Positions 45,101 to 54,240 are shown, counted from the first letter of the stretch. The stretch is DNA of 64,000 bases from Flavobacterium marginilacus (GCF_026870155.1 NZ_CP113975.1:4898001-4962000), one strand, 5' to 3'. Program-made: numbers and translations. Notes: generated by a model not told the origin, from the sequence alone.

Positions 45101-48100
45101 TTAAAGTTTAATATTTAATCCCATCATGAATGTTCTTGGTCTTGGGTAGTATCCTACATCAACCCCCGAAGAAAATTTTTGATCATCATTTGAAGAACCA
45201 AATCCAATTTCAGGATCCATACCGTTATACTTTGTAAAAGTGTAAAGATTTAATGCTGAAAAGTAAAGTCTGAACTGGCTTGCAAAAAATCGTTTTGACT
45301 TATTCATTTTTGCAAAATCATATCCTATTGTAACTGTACTAATTCTCAAGAAATCACCATCATGAACATACAAATCTGAAAAATCCGTGAAATTTCTATT
45401 GTCTTCCGTAACTCTTGGCATTGTATTAGAAGAACCTTCACCATGCCAGCGGCTCAATATTTCTGATGTGTAATTACCATAAGCACCCGATTGATTTCTA
45501 TACGATTGTACAATTTGGTTTCCTGCTACACCATTTGCCATCGCAGTAAAATCAAAAGCTTTATAACTAGCTGACAAAGTGAAACCAAAAGTAAAATCTG
45601 GATTTGGTTTTCCTATTTCTGTTTTATCATCAGCACTAATTTTATCATCTCCGTTGGTATTTACCTTAATTAGGTCACCAGGAGCTGCGTTAGGCTGCAG
45701 AACTACCCCATTTGCTGATTTGTAGTTATTAATTTGTTCTTGAGTTTGAAAAACACCTCCTGTTTTATATCCCCAGAAATAACCTAATGGTTTAGCGTTT
45801 TCTGCTCTGTAGAATTCACCAGCATTATCATAAAGTTCATTACTTAATCCGTGAATAATACCATCCGAAGTCGGTATTTGTCCCACTTTGTTTACATTAT
45901 ATGCGCCATTTGCACTAACGCTATAATTAAATTCTCCAATTTTATTCTGGTATTGCAATGACAATTCTAATCCTTTATTAACTACATCCCCACCATTAAT
46001 ATAAGGAGCATCTGCTCCAGCTGTCGCTAATACTGGTGCTAAAATTATCCAATCTTTATTGGTCTTTTGGTAGGCATCAAAAGTAACACTCAAAGCATTG
46101 TCCAAAAATTTAGCATCAAAACCTAAATCTATCTGTTCTGAAGTTTCCCATTTCAAATCAGGATTTGCTAATCTATTAGGATAAGCTCCCGGTGTAAGAA
46201 CACCTTCAGTATTACCAAAAATATAATTGGTATTATTGGTTTTTATTGGTGACAAATACTGGAAAGCTCTTGCATTTTGATTTCCAACTTGTCCCCAGCT
46301 TGCTCTTAATTTAAGAAAGTTTATCACTTTGGAATCTTTCAAGAATTCTTCATTAGACATAACCCATCCTGCAGATACTGATGGAAAATAACCCCATTGG
46401 TTTTCTGTAGAAAAAATAGAAGATCCATCCATTCTAAATGTTGCATTAATCAAATAGGTTTCATTAAAGTCGTAATTTAATCTTCCATAATAAGACATTC
46501 TTTTCGTCTCACTTTTTTGACCATTAAATGATATTTTAGCGCCATCTTTATTAGTCGTATTATCTAACCAGGCATGATCTAAATCGCTAAAAACCCCATC
46601 GGCATTTGTAGTCCCCATTGAAGTTCCATCGTAATTTATATACGATGTCCCTAACATTGTTTCAAAATGATGATTTTCTGCAACATTAAACTTATACGTT
46701 GCTAAATTGTCCCAAGTAAGGGTTTTTCCCTTATTCATGCTTTGAGAAACTTTATCAAATTTGCTAAATGCATAAATTGACAATTGATATTCTGGAGAAT
46801 ACGAATGACTTTCTCCTGCATAATAGTCAAGACCTAGAGTTGTTTTAAATGTTAAATTTTTTATTGGCTCAATTTGCAGATAAACATTCCCTAATAATTT
46901 TTGATTATTGCTTTCATTTTGATTATTGTAAGCCATCATTGCATAAGGATTTGCAACTCCATTTAACCAAGGCTCACTACTATTTGTCTTTGAAGTATCA
47001 AAATAATTTCCGTCTGCATCATACATTGGTAATAACGGAGTAGTTTGAAAAGCACTTCTCAAAGAGTTATTGTACTGATTACCAACACCAATACCATTTT
47101 TATCAATATAAGCAAAACTTAAATTTTCGCCTAAAGTAACAACGTCTTTATATAATTTATGCTCTGAGTTGAATCTAAAATTATAACGCTTGTAGTTTGA
47201 TAAATCAGCTCCTCCAACAACTCCTTCTTGTCCCAAATAAGACAATGAAGTAGAATAAACTGAACTGTCTGAACCTCCTGAAGCACCAAATGCATAATTT
47301 TGAGTAGCAGCATTATCAACCAGCATTTTATCCATCCAGTTTGTTCCGCTTCCTAATGCCGCAATTTGAGCATTAGTAAAATAAGGAGTCTTACCTGAAT
47401 TTACAGCAGCTTCATTTAAAATAGCAGCATACTCTGTTGCATCCAATAAATCTACTTTTCTAGCTACAGACTGAACACCATAATATTGATCAAAAGTAAT
47501 TTTACCAGCTGAACCGCGTTTTCCTTTCTTTGTAGTTACCAAAACAACTCCATTAGAAGCTTGAGAACCATAAATAGCTGCAGAAGCAGCATCTTTTAAA
47601 ACAGAAATAGATTCAATATCAGAATTACTTAAATAGGATATATCACCTGTAAGTATTCCATCTACAACATACAGAGGACTGCTTCCTCCTGTAGAACCAA
47701 CACCTCTAATAACTACATTCAAACCCTCTCCAGGCTGTCCTGAAGTAGATGTAATCTGAAGTCCGGCTGCCTGTCCTTGCAGTGCCTGTAGTGCACTAGT
47801 AGTATTAGTTTTTGCAAGAGATTCGCCACTAACCTGAGTAACAGCGTTCGTTACCAATTTTTTCTTTTGTGAACCATAACCGATAACGACAACTTCTTTA
47901 AGATCGGCCACATCTGTCTGCAAGGAAACCAGAATTGTAATTTGCGTTCCTACAGTTATATGCTGCGTTTTATACCCCATAAAACTGATTGTCAATACAT
48001 CACCAGTTTTTGCATCTAACTTAAATTTTCCATCAAAATCTGTTGATATTGATGTCTTTGTACCGTCAATTGTAATAGTTGCACCAGGAATTGGCATGTT

Positions 48101-48238
48101 GTCCCCTGTTGATTTTACAGTTCCGCTTACAGGTCTGGATTGCTCTTGTGCAAAACCAGACTGCATCGTAAATACAGCAAGCAACAGCGCCATGCAAAAC
48201 TGGAACATTGTTGGTTTAATACAATAATTGCTTTTCAT
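45101..48238 (-). CDS. SusC/RagA-family TonB-dependent outer-membrane transporter
   Basis: 1045 residues. The signal peptide ends near FAQ (about residue 30); a carboxypeptidase-regulatory-like domain (about 38-115, VSGTVKSTGDNMPIPGATIT), a TonB-dependent plug (VVVIGYGSQKKK ... IRGVGSTGGSSPLYVVDGIL) and a 22-strand barrel follow. It imports oligosaccharides with energy from TonB. It is the first gene of the leftward PUL. No N-terminal signalling (STN) domain is present, so control by an anti-sigma factor is unlikely. Confidence 0.96.
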   Translation of the reverse strand: MKSNYCIKPTMFQFCMALLLAVFTMQSGFAQEQSRPVSGTVKSTGDNMPIPGATITIDGTKTSISTDFDGKFKLDAKTGDVLTISFMGYKTQHITVGTQITILVSLQTDVADLKEVVVIGYGSQKKKLVTNAVTQVSGESLAKTNTTSALQALQGQAAGLQITSTSGQPGEGLNVVIRGVGSTGGSSPLYVVDGILTGDISYLSNSDIESISVLKDAASAAIYGSQASNGVVLVTTKKGKRGSAGKITFDQYYGVQSVARKVDLLDATEYAAILNEAAVNSGKTPYFTNAQIAALGSGTNWMDKMLVDNAATQNYAFGASGGSDSSVYSTSLSYLGQEGVVGGADLSNYKRYNFRFNSEHKLYKDVVTLGENLSFAYIDKNGIGVGNQYNNSLRSAFQTTPLLPMYDADGNYFDTSKTNSSEPWLNGVANPYAMMAYNNQNESNNQKLLGNVYLQIEPIKNLTFKTTLGLDYYAGESHSYSPEYQLSIYAFSKFDKVSQSMNKGKTLTWDNLATYKFNVAENHHFETMLGTSYINYDGTSMGTTNADGVFSDLDHAWLDNTTNKDGAKISFNGQKSETKRMSYYGRLNYDFNETYLINATFRMDGSSIFSTENQWGYFPSVSAGWVMSNEEFLKDSKVINFLKLRASWGQVGNQNARAFQYLSPIKTNNTNYIFGNTEGVLTPGAYPNRLANPDLKWETSEQIDLGFDAKFLDNALSVTFDAYQKTNKDWIILAPVLATAGADAPYINGGDVVNKGLELSLQYQNKIGEFNYSVSANGAYNVNKVGQIPTSDGIIHGLSNELYDNAGEFYRAENAKPLGYFWGYKTGGVFQTQEQINNYKSANGVVLQPNAAPGDLIKVNTNGDDKISADDKTEIGKPNPDFTFGFTLSASYKAFDFTAMANGVAGNQIVQSYRNQSGAYGNYTSEILSRWHGEGSSNTMPRVTEDNRNFTDFSDLYVHDGDFLRISTVTIGYDFAKMNKSKRFFASQFRLYFSALNLYTFTKYNGMDPEIGFGSSNDDQKFSSGVDVGYYPRPRTFMMGLNIKL

Positions 48239-48993
48239 AATAATTAATAATTTGGTTAAATTGTTGTTAGTGTTTGTGTGTGTTCAAAAAATCTAATTAA
48301 TGTGCATTCATAATAAGTTGGTTCAAATAATTCTTGTTTTTAATTTATTTGTTAGGGTCTCCATCTGCACGGACAACAGTTTCAGAATTTTACAAAGACA
48401 TGCACTCTTTCAAAATCCAATTCCATCATTTCGTCAAATAGTCTTTAATACTTTTGGCATAGCTTTTTTGCAGACAGTAGTTCTTTAAAATATCGCCAGG
48501 AAAAAAATTTAAGATTCCAAATTGAAAACTGCTTTCTCGAGAATAATAATTTCTTTCTGCAGGTAACAAATCCAGATTATTTATGGCTGATTCCTATAAC
48601 TGATACTTAAAAAACACATTTTCCTCTAAATTATATGCCCGACTTAATATTGTTTTCATTACTTTTGGTCAAATAAACCATAACGTTATGGTTAATTTGA
48701 CTACAAGTGTACGGCGTATTTTTTATATTAACAAAATTTTGCGATTAAAAATTTGTTATTAACAAAAAAAACATTCAATAATTATTGATTTAATATACTT
48801 CGAAAGCTTTTTTTAACATCATTTACATTAACTTTGAACACAATTTATAGCTGATTATTAATTATTTAACAATTAATAAGCTCAAAAAGCAAAAAAACAA
48901 TTTAACAAAGGCTCATAACTATTTCACAAAATATTTTACAGCAGGCAATACAGTTTTAAGAAAAATTTAATTTAGCACCAAATTCACAATGCA
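48239..48993. other. 755-nt regulatory gap between susC and the Nudix-type regulator
   Basis: A very AT-rich divergent region. It holds a perfect 18-bp palindrome (48676-48693). No TAnnTTTG promoter with a proper -33 box is evident for susC, so that promoter may need an activator. No convincing gene is seen. Confidence 0.6.
48676..48693. promoter_or_regulatory. Candidate operator palindrome
   Basis: AACCATAACGTTATGGTT is a perfect 18-bp palindrome with no loop, the form expected for a dimeric regulator. It lies between susC and the first Nudix-type regulator, about 440 and 300 nt from the two start codons. I find no second perfect copy in the window. Confidence 0.55.
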
Positions 48994-49713
48994 ATGGGAG
49001 AGGAAAATAAGAATCAGGTTTCAATACAAATGACAGAGCATTCGTCTATGAATGCCATTTCTATTGACTGTGTTATATTTGGTTTTGACAACGGAATTTT
49101 AGAAGTACTCGTAGTACAGCACGGAGAAGGTATAAGTAAAGGAAAATGGGGACTGCCCGGCGGATGGATAAACAAAAAAGAGAGTACCGATGCCGCCGCA
49201 CACAGATTATTAGCCGATCTGACCGGAATGGACAACATTTATCTTGAACAGCTAAAAGCTTTTGGAGAACCCGACCGTTTCCCAGTCAGAAGGGTTATTA
49301 CAATAGGATATTATGCTTTGGTAAAAAGAGAAGATTATGATATTAAGGCAGGTTTTACCGCTTCGGATGCCAAATGGTATAAAATCAACGAAATACCCAA
49401 ACTAATATATGACCATAATGAAATCCTAGATTACAGCATAAAAAATCTTCGCAGCAGAGTACGCCAGGCACCAATAGGTTTTAATCTGCTCCCAGAAAAA
49501 TTCACTTTACTGCAGCTTATGCATCTGTATGAAGAAATACTGGGGATAGAGATGGATAAATCTAATTTCCGCAGAAAGATTTTACACATGAAATTACTGG
49601 TCGCATTAGACGAAAAACAAAAAGACGTATCGCACCGGGCCGCACAGCTGTATAAATTTGATTCCGAAATTTATGAAAAACTAACTCAAAAGGGATTTAA
49701 TTTTGAATTTTAA
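48994..49713 (+). CDS. Nudix-fold transcriptional regulator (NrtR/AraR-like), copy 1
   Basis: 239 residues. A Nudix-like domain (about 20-150: ISIDCVIFGFDNGILEVLVV, KWGLPGGWINKKEST) is followed by a winged-helix domain (about 155-239). The Nudix box has lost its catalytic acids: the REUxEE part reads RLLADL, so hydrolysis is unlikely and the fold probably binds a ligand. Bacteroidota use such proteins as sugar-responsive regulators, for example AraR of arabinose use. It is divergent from susC and followed by a paralogue. Its last 85 residues differ from copy 2 at only two positions. Confidence 0.85.
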   Translation: MGEENKNQVSIQMTEHSSMNAISIDCVIFGFDNGILEVLVVQHGEGISKGKWGLPGGWINKKESTDAAAHRLLADLTGMDNIYLEQLKAFGEPDRFPVRRVITIGYYALVKREDYDIKAGFTASDAKWYKINEIPKLIYDHNEILDYSIKNLRSRVRQAPIGFNLLPEKFTLLQLMHLYEEILGIEMDKSNFRRKILHMKLLVALDEKQKDVSHRAAQLYKFDSEIYEKLTQKGFNFEF

Positions 49714-49768
49714 ACTTGCTTTTAAAAACTAAAAATAACATTTTTACATTCTAAAAAAACAGCCAAAA

Positions 49769-50473
49769 TTGACAACTAAAGCACAGACAGAAATAAACAA
49801 AACAGCAATTGAAGGAATCACAATTGACTGTGTTATATTTAGCTTTAACAAAGAAAGTCTTGAGGTGCTGCTGGTACAGCATGCTGAAGGAGAAAGTGTA
49901 GGTAAATGGGGGCTTCTTGGCGGATGGATGAAAACAGAAGAAAGTGCCGATGATGCCGCACAGCGGATATTGCATGAACTTACCAGCATGGATAACATCT
50001 ATCTAGAGCAATTGAAAGCTTTTACCAACCCAAAACGTGTAATTGAACGAAGAGTTGTCACTATCGGTTACTACACTTTGATAAATCGTGAAGATTACAA
50101 CATAACAGCCAGTTTGACGGTAAGAGAGGCCAAATGGCATAAAATCAAAGACATTCCTGATTTAATTTTCGATCACAATGAAATTCTGGATTTTAGTCTG
50201 ATGCATCTGCAAAACAGGGTTCGTCAGGCTCCCATCGGTTTTAATCTCCTGCCCGAAAAATTTACGCTGCTGCAGTTAATGCATCTTTACGAAGAAATAT
50301 TAGGCATCGAATTGGACAAATCGAATTTCCGCAGAAAGATTCTGCATATGAAATTGTTAGTTGCCTTAGATGAGAAACAAAAAGACGTTTCCCACAGAGC
50401 AGCAAAACTTTACAAATTTGACTCCGAAATTTACGAGAAACTTACACAGAAAGGCTTTAATTTTGAGTTTTAA
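49769..50473 (+). CDS. Nudix-fold transcriptional regulator (NrtR/AraR-like), copy 2
   Basis: 234 residues, starting at a TTG (49769) because no ATG is available near the N-terminus. It has the same plan as copy 1: Nudix-like domain (ITIDCVIFSFNKESLEVLLV, GGWMKTEESADDAAQR) and winged-helix C-terminus. The Nudix box is again degenerate (RILHEL in place of REUxEE, and the Gly before the last hydrophobic replaced by Ser). The ligand domains of the two copies differ widely, while the DNA-binding ends are almost identical. It is 55 nt after copy 1. Confidence 0.83.
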   Translation: MTTKAQTEINKTAIEGITIDCVIFSFNKESLEVLLVQHAEGESVGKWGLLGGWMKTEESADDAAQRILHELTSMDNIYLEQLKAFTNPKRVIERRVVTIGYYTLINREDYNITASLTVREAKWHKIKDIPDLIFDHNEILDFSLMHLQNRVRQAPIGFNLLPEKFTLLQLMHLYEEILGIELDKSNFRRKILHMKLLVALDEKQKDVSHRAAKLYKFDSEIYEKLTQKGFNFEF

Positions 50474-50547
50474 AATTCTAGCCGAAAGACTTGTTAACAG
50501 TTCCAAAAATTTACTTTCCCAATCCAAAAGCATATCGCACTATTCCG

Positions 50548-50555
50548 TAATTTTG
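50548..50555 (+). promoter_or_regulatory. Candidate -7 element directly before umuC
   Basis: TAATTTTG ends 4 nt before the umuC ATG, so transcription from it would start at or beside the first codon and give a leaderless mRNA. There is no TTG at the -33 distance. An 8-bp palindrome TGTTAACA lies farther upstream near 50490. Confidence 0.35.
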
Positions 50556-50559
50556 CGGT

Positions 50560-51834
50560 ATGTATGCTTTAGTCGACTGCAATAATTTTTATGCTTCCTG
50601 CGAACGTGTTTTTCAGCCGAAATTCAACGGAAAACCTGTTGCGATATTATCCAACAATGACGGCTGCGTCATTTCCAGAAGCGAAGAAGCCAAAGAGGCC
50701 GGGGTTCCAATGGGCGCACCAGCATTTAAAATTAAAGAATTGGTTAAAGAGAAAAATATTCAGTTATTTTCATCCAATTATCCGCTTTATGGTGATTTAA
50801 GCAATCGGGTAATGGCAATTTTGGAACAATTCACTCCAAATGTAGAAATCTACAGCATAGACGAAGCCTTCCTCAATTTTGACGGTTTAAATATTCCAGA
50901 CTTTCACGATTATGGTCTCCAAATGAAAAACCGTATTCGAAAATGGGTTGGCATTCCTACCTGCATTGGCTTCGCCGAAACCAAAGCTTTATCTAAAATT
51001 GCCAATAAGATTGCCAAAAAATTTCAGGACAGAACCAAAGGCGTTTATGTAATCGACAGCGAAGAAAAACGCATCAAAGCCTTGAAGTGGACCAAAATTG
51101 AAGATGTCTGGGGCATTGGCTACCGCACCATCAAGAAAGTCAAACTCCGTAAAATAAATACTGCTCTCGACTTTATCCAGCCACAGCACGAGGCCTGGAT
51201 CAAGAAAGAAATGGGTGTTGTAGGTCTTCGCCTAAAATATGAACTGGAAGGAAAATCAGTATTAGATTTAGAGCCACTCAAAGAGCAAAAAAAGAGTATC
51301 GCAACAACCCGAAGCTTCCCGAAACAGATAGCCGACTTTGATTTACTCCGCGAGCGGCTGACCACTTTTGTCGCCGTCTCTGCCGAAAAACTACGCAGAC
51401 AGCATTCCTGCTGTCACACTATCATCGTGATGCTAGTCGTCGACAAGCACTCTGTCAAAACATCCAAGTATTATTTTAATATGGCGGTGACATTGCCGTT
51501 TGCGACCAATTCAACCTTAACCATTTGCAATGCAGCCGTAGATATGCTAAAAAAACTGCACAAGGGAAATGAAGGGATCAAATTTAAAAAAGCAGGAGTT
51601 ATCCTCACAGAATTAATCGATGAAAATCAAAAGCAGTATCAGTTATTTGAAGAAGAAAACCCAAAACATTTGGCTTTGATGAAAGTAATGGATCGGCTGA
51701 ACCACAAAATTGGCGAAGCCAAAGTAAAATTGGCCACCCAAAACCTAAGACTAACCTGGAATATGAACCAGAATCATCTTTCACCCAGATACACCACAAG
51801 TTTCAAAGATATACTCGAGATACAATGTCTATAA
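50560..51834 (+). CDS. umuC: Y-family DNA polymerase V catalytic subunit
   Basis: Error-prone translesion polymerase, 424 residues. The Y-family core begins MYALVDCNNFYASCERVF with the first metal-binding Asp, and SIDEAF (about residue 104) carries the second catalytic pair. IPTCIGFAETKALSKIANK and WGIGYRTIKKVKLRKI (helix-hairpin-helix thumb) follow, then the little finger domain. The order umuC then umuD, with a 10-nt overlap, is the reverse of the E. coli operon. No LexA-type box can be named with confidence. Confidence 0.95.
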   Translation: MYALVDCNNFYASCERVFQPKFNGKPVAILSNNDGCVISRSEEAKEAGVPMGAPAFKIKELVKEKNIQLFSSNYPLYGDLSNRVMAILEQFTPNVEIYSIDEAFLNFDGLNIPDFHDYGLQMKNRIRKWVGIPTCIGFAETKALSKIANKIAKKFQDRTKGVYVIDSEEKRIKALKWTKIEDVWGIGYRTIKKVKLRKINTALDFIQPQHEAWIKKEMGVVGLRLKYELEGKSVLDLEPLKEQKKSIATTRSFPKQIADFDLLRERLTTFVAVSAEKLRRQHSCCHTIIVMLVVDKHSVKTSKYYFNMAVTLPFATNSTLTICNAAVDMLKKLHKGNEGIKFKKAGVILTELIDENQKQYQLFEEENPKHLALMKVMDRLNHKIGEAKVKLATQNLRLTWNMNQNHLSPRYTTSFKDILEIQCL

Positions 51835-52265
51835 AAAAACCACAAAAACTGACTTTCTTTCATCCAGATTTTGAAAGCAAAATCCAAATCCCGTATGTCA
51901 GCGAAGGGGTTTCTGCAGGTTTCCCGTCACCTGCCGCCGATTTTATGGAAACCAGTATCGATCTAAATAAAGAGTTGAGCGAAAATCCATTGGCAACGTT
52001 TTACATCAAAGTCAGCGGTAATTCAATGATTGATGCGGGAATAGATGACAAAGATGTCTTGGTTGTCGATCGAAGTCTGGAACCTCAAAACAATAAAATA
52101 GCGATTTGCTGCATCGATGGTGAATTTACAGTAAAACGCATTAAGACCGAAAAGGACTGTTTGTACCTCATGCCTGAAAATTCCAGTTACGAACCCATAA
52201 AAGTAACCGAAGAAAACCAGCTTATCATTTGGGGAATGGTGACTTATGTAATAAAGAAAGTGTAA
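51825..52265 (+). CDS. umuD: UmuD-like S24 autopeptidase, polymerase V subunit
   Basis: 146 residues. The cleavage site is seen in VSAGFPSPAADF (about residues 26-37). The Ser of the Ser/Lys dyad lies in VSGNSMIDAGI (about residue 66) and the Lys in FTVKRIK (about 102). Self-cleavage after RecA activation yields the active partner of UmuC. Its ATG lies inside the end of umuC, suggesting coupled translation. Confidence 0.95.
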   Translation: MSIKKPQKLTFFHPDFESKIQIPYVSEGVSAGFPSPAADFMETSIDLNKELSENPLATFYIKVSGNSMIDAGIDDKDVLVVDRSLEPQNNKIAICCIDGEFTVKRIKTEKDCLYLMPENSSYEPIKVTEENQLIIWGMVTYVIKKV

Positions 52266-52350
52266 ATAATTTAACAACAAGACTGCCAAAGCTTTCTGAA
52301 CTCAGCGTAATTCTTTGCGTTCTTTTCAGTTCAACAAACTTACTGTCAGC

Positions 52351-52379
52351 ACAAAAGGAAAATCTTCTTTTTGTTTTAT
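52351..52379 (+). terminator. Weak terminator-like hairpin after umuD
   Basis: ACAAAAGGAA and TTCTTTTTGT pair with one mismatch around a short loop and are followed by TTTTAT. It would separate umuCD from the deacetylase gene. Confidence 0.35.
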
Positions 52380-52447
52380 AAAAAATTGTGGGTAAGTTTA
52401 CAGAGCAATACACTATTAACTTTAAACCAACCACAATTTACTTACTC

Positions 52448-53248
52448 ATGAAATTTAAAAACCTCCTTATTCTTCCCTTATTACTGCTGGTCAATAATTT
52501 ATCATTTGCTCAAAAAGAAACCGCAGACTGGAACGGTAAAAAATGTGCCGTCGTGCTTACTTATGACGATGCCCTGAATATTCATCTCGACAAGGTAATT
52601 CCGGCGCTTAATTCATTTAGTTTCAAAGGCACTTTCTATCTTATCGCTTCGTCCCCTGTCGTGACCGGCAGAATGGAGGAATGGCGGACTGCTTCCAAAA
52701 AAGGACATGAATTGGGGAATCACACCTTATACCATCCCTGCGACGGCAGTTTACTCGGACGTGACTTTGTTACCAAAGACAATGATCTTTCCCGCTATAC
52801 AGTTGCCAGAGCTGTAAAAGAAATAAAAACGGCAAACCAATTTCTGAAAGCTATTGACGGCAGATCGGAACGCACTTTTGCCTATCCGTGCGGTGATTTA
52901 AAAATTAACGACACACTTTATTATGATTATCTGAAAACTGATTTTACAGTCGCAAGGGGTGTACAGCAGGGATATCTTCCGGCCAAAACAGTTGATTTGT
53001 CCAATGTGAATTCATTTGTAGAAAACGGAACTACCGCAGCACAGATGATCACACAGATTGAAGAAGCTGAAAAGGCAGGATCTTTTATTGTTTTCCTATT
53101 TCATGGTGTCGGCGGTGAACATGCACTAAATATAAACTTGGAAGAACATCAAAAACTGCTTCTTTATCTTAAAAAAAGAGAAAAGGATATTTGGGTTACA
53201 ACTATGATAGATTTGGGTAAATATATCCAGAAACAGCAGGCTAATTAG
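52448..53248 (+). CDS. Secreted polysaccharide deacetylase (NodB/CE4-like)
   Basis: 266 residues from the ATG at 52448, which opens a signal peptide (MKFKNLLILPLLLLVNNLSF ending at AQ); an ATG-less upstream extension to 52388 is unlikely. NodB motifs: TYDDALNIH (motif 1, catalytic Asp and metal Asp), HELGNHTLYHP (motif 2, metal His residues), RTFAYPCGD (motif 3) and a late VFLFHGVGG. It probably removes acetyl groups from a polysaccharide in the envelope or outside; the substrate is unknown. It stands alone between umuCD and small hypothetical genes. Confidence 0.88.
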   Translation: MKFKNLLILPLLLLVNNLSFAQKETADWNGKKCAVVLTYDDALNIHLDKVIPALNSFSFKGTFYLIASSPVVTGRMEEWRTASKKGHELGNHTLYHPCDGSLLGRDFVTKDNDLSRYTVARAVKEIKTANQFLKAIDGRSERTFAYPCGDLKINDTLYYDYLKTDFTVARGVQQGYLPAKTVDLSNVNSFVENGTTAAQMITQIEEAEKAGSFIVFLFHGVGGEHALNINLEEHQKLLLYLKKREKDIWVTTMIDLGKYIQKQQAN

Positions 53249-53297
53249 TTCGCAGACTGGAATATTTCACACATTTAAGTTAAAAAAACAGGAAGCT

Positions 53298-53628
53298 ATG
53301 GAAGAAATAACTTTAGAAAAATCTCTTGATTTCTATCTAGAAACTTTAAGACATTTAGATGAAAAAACATCTTTCAAGTTCTGATGAAGATCTTAAAACA
53401 ATAATATTGGAAGAGCTTGATGCAGATGCTCACACTTTTTTACATCATTTTACGGTTAACCGCTTAAGCGAAAACAATATTATCCCCAAAAGTGTTGAAA
53501 AAAACAGCTTAGAATTAAGGGAACTAATTAGAGAACTAATAGATACTAAATATAAAACAGATGAAATCCGTTTTGATGAAAATTGGAATAAAGCACGTGA
53601 AATAGCAAAAAAAAATAATCCAAATTGA
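53298..53628 (+). pseudogene. Small hypothetical gene, probably split by a frameshift in an A-run
   Basis: An ATG at 53298 opens 28 codons (MEEITLEKSLDFYLETLRHL, stop TGA at 53382). A second frame from an ATG at 53359 runs to 53628 for 89 residues (MKKHLSSSDEDLKTIILEEL). Removing one A from the run at about 53361-53366 joins them into one acidic, helical protein of about 109 residues. Either the gene is broken, the A-run varies, or the base is an error. The family is not recognised. If only the second frame is used, the gene is 53359-53628. Confidence 0.5.
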
Positions 53629-53703
53629 ATCGAAACATAAACCAAATTAATTTAATCCCAAACCCATTGTAATATCTTCATTAATTATCAAAATACAAAT
53701 CAA

Positions 53704-54051
53704 ATGAATAAACAATTGACTAACTGTAATTTTACACTTTGGCTAGAATTTGAAGCAGTTAGCCCAAATGACTGGGACATTGAAAACGAGTTTTGCAATA
53801 TTCAGGTTAATTTAGAAGATGGACGCAATTACGGATTAAATGTATGGACATACAAATATTTAGAAACTGCAATTAACGAAGACAAAAAAACAGGAGAAAA
53901 TCTAAATGGATTATATCAAATACCTCCTGACTTGCTTGTACGGGAATTAACAAGAGAATGTATTGAACAGTCCATTAGAGATTTGCTCAAAATTGGCGAC
54001 TTAGAAAAAATTTTGAATCCCAGCATATATGTCAATAGAAATGACAAATAG
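53704..54051 (+). CDS. Hypothetical protein, immunity-protein-like size
   Basis: 115 residues, no signal peptide, acidic (MNKQLTNCNFTLWLEFEAVS ... GLYQIPPDLLVRELTREC). I do not recognise the family. The compact, acidic, mixed alpha/beta character resembles small immunity-type proteins, but no toxin gene is nearby, so this is only a resemblance. A strong terminator follows. Confidence 0.55.
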   Translation: MNKQLTNCNFTLWLEFEAVSPNDWDIENEFCNIQVNLEDGRNYGLNVWTYKYLETAINEDKKTGENLNGLYQIPPDLLVRELTRECIEQSIRDLLKIGDLEKILNPSIYVNRNDK

Positions 54052-54184
54052 AAAACTCAAATAAGAACTACGATAACGTATTTGAGCATATTTAATGAAA
54101 ACTTAGTTTTGCATTTGAAAGATACATCAAAAAACATTCGAAAGCAGTAATCTTACAATACCCACAAAACCATTTTGCTTCAAA

Positions 54185-54224
54185 AAAAAGGGTGAAACTA
54201 AACGAATTTAGCTTCACCCTTTTT
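54185..54224. terminator. Bidirectional terminator between convergent genes
   Basis: A5-GGGTGAA, a one-base mismatch, CTAAA, a 4-nt loop, then TTTAG and TTCACCC-T5. It serves both the rightward hypothetical gene and the leftward symporter gene. Confidence 0.92.
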
Positions 54225-54240
54225 ATAACTAACTTATTTT

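Noticed and set aside
48300..48488. Possible 62-residue gene in the susC regulatory gap
   Set aside because: The composition is unlike a folded protein, there is no promoter, no homology is apparent and it lies in an AT-rich regulatory region; probably chance.
50370..50585. 71-residue reading frame spanning the end of the second Nudix regulator and the start of umuC
   Set aside because: It overlaps two well-supported genes in another frame and has no domain.
53704..54051. Toxin-immunity module
   Set aside because: No toxin, effector or secretion gene is next to it; the resemblance is only of size and charge.
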